A stretch of DNA of 64,000 nt from Campylobacter vicugnae. Lineage in GTDB: Bacteria > Campylobacterota > Campylobacteria > Campylobacterales > Campylobacteraceae. The notes beneath the pieces are model-generated. The model searched no databases. It saw nothing but the letters and a program-made list of their open reading frames with translations, and was not told where the DNA came from. The DNA lies in contig NZ_CP018793.1 of the NCBI RefSeq assembly GCF_002139875.1, positions 992,001 to 1,056,000 on the forward strand, read 5' to 3'. Of this stretch, positions 59,573 through 64,000 are shown in pieces (position 1 is the stretch's first letter; each line of letters opens with the position of its first letter). The position numbers were made by a program, and so were the translations under genes.

Positions 59573-60008
59573 ATGTGATTATAATATCTTTCTTTTAACA
59601 TTCAAGATAAAGTAGATAAAGAAGATTTATCTACTTTAAAACTAAAATTTAAAAACCTACAAAACAAAAAAGTATTATCAGACTTCATTTTTTGTCACTT
59701 CCAAAGCCCATAAAATCTCTAATTGTTAATATTATATGTGGTTTTGTCTTATTGCTTTGGTAGCTAGCCATTAGTAGATTTATAATAAAAGATTATGCCT
59801 TGGAGTATTGCGTTTAATTTTTTCCATATTATCTTGCGTGTTGTTTTTTATCTCACTAGATCTATCTATTGATTATCATGATGATATTATCATTGATTTT
59901 TTACTAGTAACTACTACTATATTTTCACTTTTTTCTATTGCTTGGTAGATAGTTGATCTATTTTTAGTCTATAAGGTTAAAAAAACAAAAATTATAATAA
60001 AATTATGA
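59573..60008 (+). pseudogene. Degenerate second copy of the TM2-domain gene
   Basis: An AGGAG Shine-Dalgarno and ATG (59573) are followed immediately by in-frame stops, but the sequence still tracks the intact gene at 58143: NIQDKVDKEDLSTLKLKFKNL corresponds to its polar N-terminus. In a shifted frame LGVLRLIFSILSCVLFFISL then IAW-stop-IVDLFLVYKV corresponds to the TM2 helix and the IWWIVDLFLV end, with a TAG replacing one Trp, up to a TGA at 60006-60008. Several nonsense and frameshift changes mean it cannot make the protein. A former tandem paralogue is the simplest reading. Confidence 0.8.
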
Positions 60009-60184
60009 AATTGATCTAATTATGCGTTTTATAAGTATTCTCATATCTATTTATTTTTTATTATCATAATAAGTGTAAATTTGCCTATCTTTTCAAAAAT
60101 ATATAGTTGAAATTGATATATTTTTAGCTTTTTAAACTTTTTACACTATTTATTAGGAGTATAAAATCAAATTTAAATCAAGAG

Positions 60185-60261
60185 TGGCGCGGCGGACGGG
60201 GCTCGAACCCGCGACCTCCGGCGTGACAGGCCGATATTCTAACCAGCTGAACTACCGCCGC
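60185..60261 (-). tRNA. tRNA-Asp (GTC), copy 1
   Basis: A 77-base gene with encoded CCA; acceptor GCGGCGG/CCGCCGC, anticodon loop CTGTCAC (GTC), T-loop GTTCGAGCC. Last gene of the tRNA cluster in the direction of transcription. Confidence 0.97.
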
Positions 60262-60281
60262 ACCTAAAAAATAAGAATAAA

Positions 60282-60357
60282 TGGTGGTCGCTATAAGACT
60301 CGAACTTATGACATCCACCTTGTAAGGGTGGCGCTCTACCAACTGAGCTAAGCGACC
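60282..60357 (-). tRNA. tRNA-Val (TAC), copy 1
   Basis: A 76-base gene with encoded CCA; acceptor GGTCGCT/AGCGACC, anticodon loop CTTACAA (TAC), T-loop GTTCGAGTC. Confidence 0.97.
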
Positions 60358-60362
60358 TTGCA

Positions 60363-60439
60363 TGGCGACCCTTGCAAGATTTGAACTGGCGTTTTTGCAC
60401 AGAGAATGCAATGTCCTGGGCCGACTAGACGAAAGGGTC
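60363..60439 (-). tRNA. tRNA-Glu-like gene with abnormal anticodon loop (reads CTC)
   Basis: A 77-base sequence with encoded CCA that folds as a tRNA: acceptor GACCCTT/AAGGGTC perfect, D stem GTC/GAC, anticodon stem TTGCA/TGCAA, T-loop TTCAAAT. The 5' part resembles bacterial tRNA-Glu (CCCTTTCGTCTAG). Oddities: the anticodon loop is TTCTCTG, giving CTC with a U at position 37 where a purine is usual, and the T stem GCCAG/CTTGC has a C-T mismatch. It could be a Glu(CTC) isoacceptor or a decaying gene. Confidence 0.75.
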
Positions 60440-60449
60440 TAACAAAAAG

Positions 60450-60525
60450 TGGTGTCCTGTGTTGGATTCGAACCAACGGCCACCTCCTTAAAAGGGAGAT
60501 GCTCTACCGGCTGAGCTAACAAGAC
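60450..60525 (-). tRNA. tRNA-Lys (TTT), copy 1
   Basis: A 76-base gene with encoded CCA; acceptor GTCTTGT/ACAGGAC (one G-U), anticodon loop CTTTTAA (TTT), T-loop GTTCGAATC. Confidence 0.97.
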
Positions 60526-60531
60526 ACATGA

Positions 60532-60608
60532 TGGCGCGGCGGACGGGGCTCGAACCCGCGACCTCCGGCGTGACAGGCCGATATTCTAACCAGCTGAACT
60601 ACCGCCGC
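60532..60608 (-). tRNA. tRNA-Asp (GTC), copy 2
   Basis: Identical over its length to the copy at 60185-60261, including the downstream GGTG-type flank. Confidence 0.97.
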
Positions 60609-60629
60609 ACCTAAAAAATTAAGAATAAA

Positions 60630-60705
60630 TGGTGGTCGCTATAAGACTCGAACTTATGACATCCACCTTGTAAGGGTGGCGCTCTACCAACTGAGCTAAG
60701 CGACC
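60630..60705 (-). tRNA. tRNA-Val (TAC), copy 2
   Basis: Identical to the copy at 60282-60357. It is separated from the following tRNA-Lys by only 4 bases, where the other block holds the tRNA-Glu-like gene. Confidence 0.97.
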
Positions 60706-60709
60706 GAAG

Positions 60710-60785
60710 TGGTGTCCTGTGTTGGATTCGAACCAACGGCCACCTCCTTAAAAGGGAGATGCTCTACCGGCTGAGCTAACAAGAC
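60710..60785 (-). tRNA. tRNA-Lys (TTT), copy 2 (first gene of the operon)
   Basis: Identical to the copy at 60450-60525. It lies 19 bases downstream of a consensus promoter -10 box. Confidence 0.97.
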
Positions 60786-60804
60786 ACTTAAAAAATGAAG
60801 TTGA

Positions 60805-60833
60805 ATTATACAAAAAATATCAACCTTTGTCAA
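60805..60833 (-). promoter_or_regulatory. Consensus sigma-70 promoter of the tRNA operon
   Basis: On the minus strand a perfect TTGACA (plus 60828-60833) and a perfect TATAAT (plus 60805-60810) are separated by exactly 17 bases. This is unusually canonical for Campylobacter, in keeping with strong stable-RNA expression. Confidence 0.92.
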
Positions 60834-60905
60834 GATAAAAATTAAATTTTAGCTCTAATTTTATTAATTTTTTGCTTTTTTCATTCTATTTGTAAAAAAT
60901 ATATC

Positions 60906-60930
60906 CAAAGAGCTTTAGATAAGCTCTTTG
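60906..60930 (-). terminator. Terminator of the ComEA-like gene
   Basis: Stem CAAAGAGCTT / AAGCTCTTTG with a 5-base loop, 11 bases after the stop; on the minus strand TATATTTTTT follows shortly. Confidence 0.8.
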
Positions 60931-60941
60931 AAATTTGATTA

Positions 60942-61268
60942 TTATTTTGTAGAATTATTATCTTTATTCTCTTTTTTAGTCTGTTTTTTCTTATTTTTAT
61001 TTACACTTTTTAAATTTTTTGTATCGGTTATACCATTTACTATTAAATCAACCTTAATATCTTCATATATTTTATCACCAATTCCAGAGACACTTTTAAT
61101 CTCATCTATGGTTTTAAATTTACTTTTAGTTCTATACTCGATAATAGCATCGGCCTTTTTATCTCCTATACCTGGAAGCTCCATCAATTCGCTTTTGCTA
61201 GCTGTATTGATATTTACAGCAGCCCACATCATACTAGCACTAAGTGCAACTATAGCTAATACTTTCAT
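60942..61268 (-). CDS. Exported ComEA-like helix-hairpin-helix DNA-binding protein
   Basis: A 108-residue protein: signal peptide (1-16, ending MMWAAV), then two helix-hairpin-helix motifs (NINTASKSELMELPGIGDKKADAI and FKTIDEIKSVSGIGDKIYEDIK, in part), then a Lys/Asn-rich tail. This is the ComEA HhH unit that binds incoming double-stranded DNA in the periplasm during natural transformation; Campylobacter species are often naturally competent. No other com gene is nearby. AGGAGAG precedes the ATG. Confidence 0.9.
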   Translation of the reverse strand: MKVLAIVALSASMMWAAVNINTASKSELMELPGIGDKKADAIIEYRTKSKFKTIDEIKSVSGIGDKIYEDIKVDLIVNGITDTKNLKSVNKNKKKQTKKENKDNNSTK

Positions 61269-61410
61269 AACTCTCCTTTAAATTAAAATATTTTTATTAT
61301 ATACAAATATCTAAATTTTACATAATTTTTATCTAATTTTTCCTAAATTTAAGAGTTAAACTATTACTATAGGTAACATATTAGCTATTATTGCAATATT
61401 TGTACCACTT

Positions 61411-62331
61411 TTAAGACCTACTTATCACCTTTGTAAAAAGATTGCCATAGCTACTTAAATTATCTATTTTATTGCAAGTACTCTCTAAATCATCGCCATC
61501 TTTTATAGACTCCAAAATTAATTCCATTATCATTACAGCATCTTTTGGGTCTATATGCGCTGGACACTTTTTGGCATGCGTGTAGTGAGTATGAATTTTA
61601 GAAACAAGATCGCTATTTTTAATTTCAACTATAGTTGTCTCAAGAGGAAGCTTTAAAAACATCTTTTTTTCTTTAATATTTAGCGATAGATAAAACATAT
61701 CAAGACCATAAATTTTCTTATCATATGAATCAAAAAAATAGATAGATTTATTAAGATTATCGCGAAAAGTAGCAATCATCAGTTCTAGAATTTGAATTTT
61801 TTGCTCTTTTGTATAAAAATTACCTATATTTGCAAAACAAAACTCCAAAAGCGACTTTATACTATACCACTCACTAGCACCAAATGAGTATGCTCTCATC
61901 TTTAAACCACGTTTTTTCCTATATTTAGCTGCTTCTTGACTATCAAAATCTTTATATACGCTTTGTATTACAAAATCCCTATAAGCAGGATTAGGAAAAG
62001 TTGGATGCAGTATCAAAGAGCCTTCATTTTCATTTTCATATATATACTTTAAAAGCATCTCATATCCATCATCTATTATCTTTAAGTTACTATCATCAAT
62101 CTCATTTATATAGTGGTAAAACTCACTTTCATCACAATCCCATATCTCTTTGCTATAACGAAAATGGCTACAAATTATGGATTTAACCTCATCGCTTAGA
62201 GTTTTTTTATCTCTATTTTCTATCCATGTGAGCAATGTTCTTCTATCTTTACCAAGAATTGTCGCAAATTTACTCATTGATAGCTTGGATTTTTCAAATA
62301 TTATTATAAATCTATCCATTACACCTAACAT
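61411..62331 (-). CDS. HTH-domain regulator divergent from prpE
   Basis: A 306-residue protein with an N-terminal helix-turn-helix (about residues 15-36, LSMSKFATILGKDRRTLLTWIE) and a long C-terminal part with WYL-like composition (LKMRAYSFGASEWYSIKSLLEF ... EKKMFLKLPLETTIVEIK) but no motif I can name. AGGGAG precedes the ATG. It faces prpE across 243 bases containing a perfect inverted repeat, so it probably regulates itself and prpE. I recall an HTH protein near the acetyl-CoA synthetase gene of C. jejuni too. Effector unknown; an acyl-CoA or organic acid is a reasonable guess. Confidence 0.75.
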   Translation of the reverse strand: MLGVMDRFIIIFEKSKLSMSKFATILGKDRRTLLTWIENRDKKTLSDEVKSIICSHFRYSKEIWDCDESEFYHYINEIDDSNLKIIDDGYEMLLKYIYENENEGSLILHPTFPNPAYRDFVIQSVYKDFDSQEAAKYRKKRGLKMRAYSFGASEWYSIKSLLEFCFANIGNFYTKEQKIQILELMIATFRDNLNKSIYFFDSYDKKIYGLDMFYLSLNIKEKKMFLKLPLETTIVEIKNSDLVSKIHTHYTHAKKCPAHIDPKDAVMIMELILESIKDGDDLESTCNKIDNLSSYGNLFTKVISRS

Positions 62332-62354
62332 TTTTAACTCCCTTAATGTATAAA

Positions 62355-62373
62355 ATGTTACTTAAAGTAACAT
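62355..62373. promoter_or_regulatory. Perfect inverted repeat, likely operator
   Basis: ATGTTACTT-A-AAGTAACAT: 9-bp arms around one central base, 24 bases upstream of the HTH-gene ATG and overlapping its likely promoter. A related half-site GTAACA occurs at 62503-62508, 34 bases before the prpE -10. Confidence 0.65.
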
Positions 62374-62541
62374 AATTAAAAATTTAATCAAATTTTGCAC
62401 AAATTTATAAACAAAATTCTTGTTAGATTATGCTACATTTTAGCTAAATTTTGTATAAATTTTATTCAATTTCTAAATTTTCTGCACAATAATTTACAAA
62501 TTGTAACAAAATTTAACATTTTAATTTATTCCACAAAGTTT

Positions 62542-62547
62542 TATAAT
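62542..62547 (+). promoter_or_regulatory. prpE promoter -10 box
   Basis: TATAAT in the context AGTTTTATAATTTCC, 27 bases before the prpE ATG. Confidence 0.65.
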
Positions 62548-62574
62548 TTCCTCAACAAACAAGAAAGGATTACA

Positions 62575-64000
62575 ATGAGTTCTAGCCCTTATCAAGAGTC
62601 TTACGAACTTTCTATCAATGAACCAGAAAATTTCTGGGCACAAGCTGCACAAAAAGTTCATTGGTACAATGAGTGGGATAAAGTTTTAGATGATAGTGGA
62701 GACCATTATAAATGGTTTGTAGGTGGATGTATGAATAGCTGCTACAACGCCCTAGATCTACATATACATAATAACCGTGGAGATCAGCTGGCTTTGATAT
62801 ATGATTCGCCAGTTACTGATACTAAGAAAAAATATACATATAGACAATTAAGAGATAGAGTAGCAAAAGTTGCTGGTATCTTAACAAATAAAGGCGTAGT
62901 AAAAGGTGATAGAGTTGTAATTTATATGCCTATGATTGCTGAAGCTGTTATTGCAATGTTAGCGTGTGCAAGAATTGGCGCTATTCATAGTGTTGTATTT
63001 GGCGGATTTGCTGCTCATGAGCTAGCCACTAGAATTGAAGATGCTAAACCAAGATTAGTTATAAGCGCAAGCTGTGGTATAGAAGTAAGCAATATCATAC
63101 CATATAAACCAATATTAGATGAAGCTATTAAACAATCATCTCATAAACCAACAACCTGCCTAATCTGGCAAAGACCACAATATAAAGCAAATATGCTTCC
63201 ATGGCGTGATGTTGATTGGGAAAGTGAAGAAGAAAAAACTAAAGGTGTAGATTGCGTACCAGTTTTAGCCACTGATCCTCTATACATACTATATACATCA
63301 GGAACAACTGGCTCACCAAAAGGAGTTATAAGATCAAATGGTGGCCATAGTGTTGCTATGAAATGGTCGATGGATAATATCTATAACGCTAAGCCTGGTG
63401 ATGTATTTTTTGCAGCTAGTGATGTAGGTTGGGTTGTAGGTCACTCATATATCGTTTATGGACCTTTAATGAACGGCTGTACTACCATAGTATATGAAGG
63501 CAAACCAGTTCGCACACCAAATCCAGGTGCGTTTTGGAGAATTGTAGATGAATATAAGGTAAATGTACTATTCTCGGCTCCGACTGCATTTCGTGCTATT
63601 AGGCGAGAAGATGCCAAGGGTGAACTCATTAAAAACTATAATCTAGATAGTCTTAGAGCTATATTTGTAGCTGGTGAGAGATGTGATAGCGATACACTAA
63701 AATGGATAATGAAAGTAACTAAAAAAACAGTAGTAGACAACTGGTGGCAAACAGAGACCGGCTGGGCTATTGTAGCCAATCCATTAGGTCTAGAAGAGAT
63801 GCCAATCAAACCAGGAAGCCCTACAAAACCTATGCCAGGATTTAACCTAAAAGTTCTTGACGAAGATGGCAAAGAGTTAGGACCAGGCAAAAAAGGAGCT
63901 TTATGTCTTAAACTTCCACTTCCACCTGCGTGTTTAATGGGAATTTGGGAAAATGATGAGAGATACAGAAAGGGTTATTTAGATCATTTTAAAGGATATT
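62575..64000 (+). CDS. prpE: Propionyl-CoA/acetyl-CoA synthetase (PrpE-like), 3' end outside the window
   Basis: An open frame from ATG 62575 (AAAGGAT upstream) runs to the window edge (475 residues visible; the family has about 630). It is an AMP-forming acyl-CoA synthetase: INEPENFWAQAA, YMPMIAEAVIAMLACARIGAIHSVVFGGFA (in part), the P-loop YTSGTTGSPKGV, SDVGWVVGHSYIVYGPL and DNWWQTETGW. The SDVGWVVGHSYIVY region and the short N-terminus match PrpE (propionate) more than Acs, though acetate may also be used. It would feed short-chain acids into metabolism. The divergent HTH gene is its likely regulator. Confidence 0.92.
   Translation, partial: MSSSPYQESYELSINEPENFWAQAAQKVHWYNEWDKVLDDSGDHYKWFVGGCMNSCYNALDLHIHNNRGDQLALIYDSPVTDTKKKYTYRQLRDRVAKVAGILTNKGVVKGDRVVIYMPMIAEAVIAMLACARIGAIHSVVFGGFAAHELATRIEDAKPRLVISASCGIEVSNIIPYKPILDEAIKQSSHKPTTCLIWQRPQYKANMLPWRDVDWESEEEKTKGVDCVPVLATDPLYILYTSGTTGSPKGVIRSNGGHSVAMKWSMDNIYNAKPGDVFFAASDVGWVVGHSYIVYGPLMNGCTTIVYEGKPVRTPNPGAFWRIVDEYKVNVLFSAPTAFRAIRREDAKGELIKNYNLDSLRAIFVAGERCDSDTLKWIMKVTKKTVVDNWWQTETGWAIVANPLGLEEMPIKPGSPTKPMPGFNLKVLDEDGKELGPGKKGALCLKLPLPPACLMGIWENDERYRKGYLDHFKGY

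Larger units (their letters stand above)
60185..60785 (-). repeat. Imperfect tandem duplication of a tRNA block
   Basis: In transcription order the cluster is Lys-Val-Asp-Lys-Glu-Val-Asp. The two Lys, Val and Asp copies look identical and the Val-Asp spacers differ by one base (an extra T). The second block has an additional Glu gene between Lys and Val. Confidence 0.9.

Noticed and set aside
60178-60411. Open frame of 77 codons on the minus strand
   Set aside because: It runs through three tRNA genes (Asp, Val, Glu-like), so it is a shadow of stable RNA sequence.
57771-60785. Genomic island or integrative element at the tRNA cluster
   Set aside because: No integrase, direct repeats of a tRNA end outside the tandem tRNA block, or mobility genes were seen.

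Overview
The window looks like chromosome of a Campylobacter species (Campylobacterota). It is AT-rich. Its gene content and many product sequences match that genus: frdA-frdB, a Wolinella/Helicobacter-type hydABCDE hydrogenase operon, ciaB, and the blocks murC-nitrilase-xseB / guaB-gatA-tiny ORF-ileS and atpE ... SNF-pycB-pckA-argH, whose order I recall from C. jejuni. Nothing in the sequence fixes the species. No prophage, insertion sequence, CRISPR array or restriction locus was seen. Most of the window is ordinary core genome with short accessory patches.

Layout. 1-1645: end of the fumarate reductase operon. 1735-4074: a small exported peptide gene behind a poly-G promoter, a Sel1-repeat protein and a membrane protein. 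4166-14547 (minus): OYE-type oxidoreductase, small membrane protein, murC, nitrilase-family protein, xseB, metX, guaB, gatA, an overlooked 36-codon membrane peptide, and ileS. 14742-18450 (plus): rpsO, tatB, tatC, queA and a degenerate sensor-kinase-like membrane protein. 18453-29716 (minus): one uninterrupted Ni-Fe hydrogenase locus, hydA-B-C-D-E-hypF-B-C-D-E-A, holding structural subunits, quinone-linking cytochrome b, protease and the maturation set. 30208-31605: fumC.

31741-44961: valS, methionine ABC transporter genes metN/metI and metQ split by a YjfB-like motility gene and thiD, rpmB, a potassium-channel-like protein, argJ, a DUF465 protein, a soluble TlpD-like chemoreceptor, a cinA-family gene and hemH. 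45016-47717: a large exported protein of unknown role, then a Pmp3/YqaE membrane peptide and a BamE-like lipoprotein behind a second poly-G promoter. 47845-57702: tRNA-Leu, atpE, ciaB, a decayed gene behind a third poly-G tract, a zinc-finger protein, an SNF transporter, pycB, pckA and argH. 57771-60008: a small accessory cluster (HTH protein, TM2 protein, orphan protein, exported protein, lipoprotein) and a pseudogene copy of the TM2 gene. 60185-60785: seven tRNA genes arranged as an imperfect tandem duplication, with one abnormal tRNA-Glu. 60942-64000: a ComEA-like protein, an HTH regulator, and divergently the first three quarters of prpE.

Together the genes describe a respiratory bacterium suited to using organic acids, amino acids and hydrogen: H2 oxidation feeding the quinone pool, fumarate respiration, fumarase, PycB and PckA around oxaloacetate, and propionate or acetate activation. 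The most interesting signals are regulatory. Two G9 tracts abut -10 boxes with nearly the same spacing to the start codon, and a third, apparently ruined, example sits before a dead gene. Others are an inverted repeat between the HTH regulator and prpE, a promoter -10 inside the metQ terminator loop, and the tRNA duplication. I did not find a clear new multi-gene defence or mobile system.
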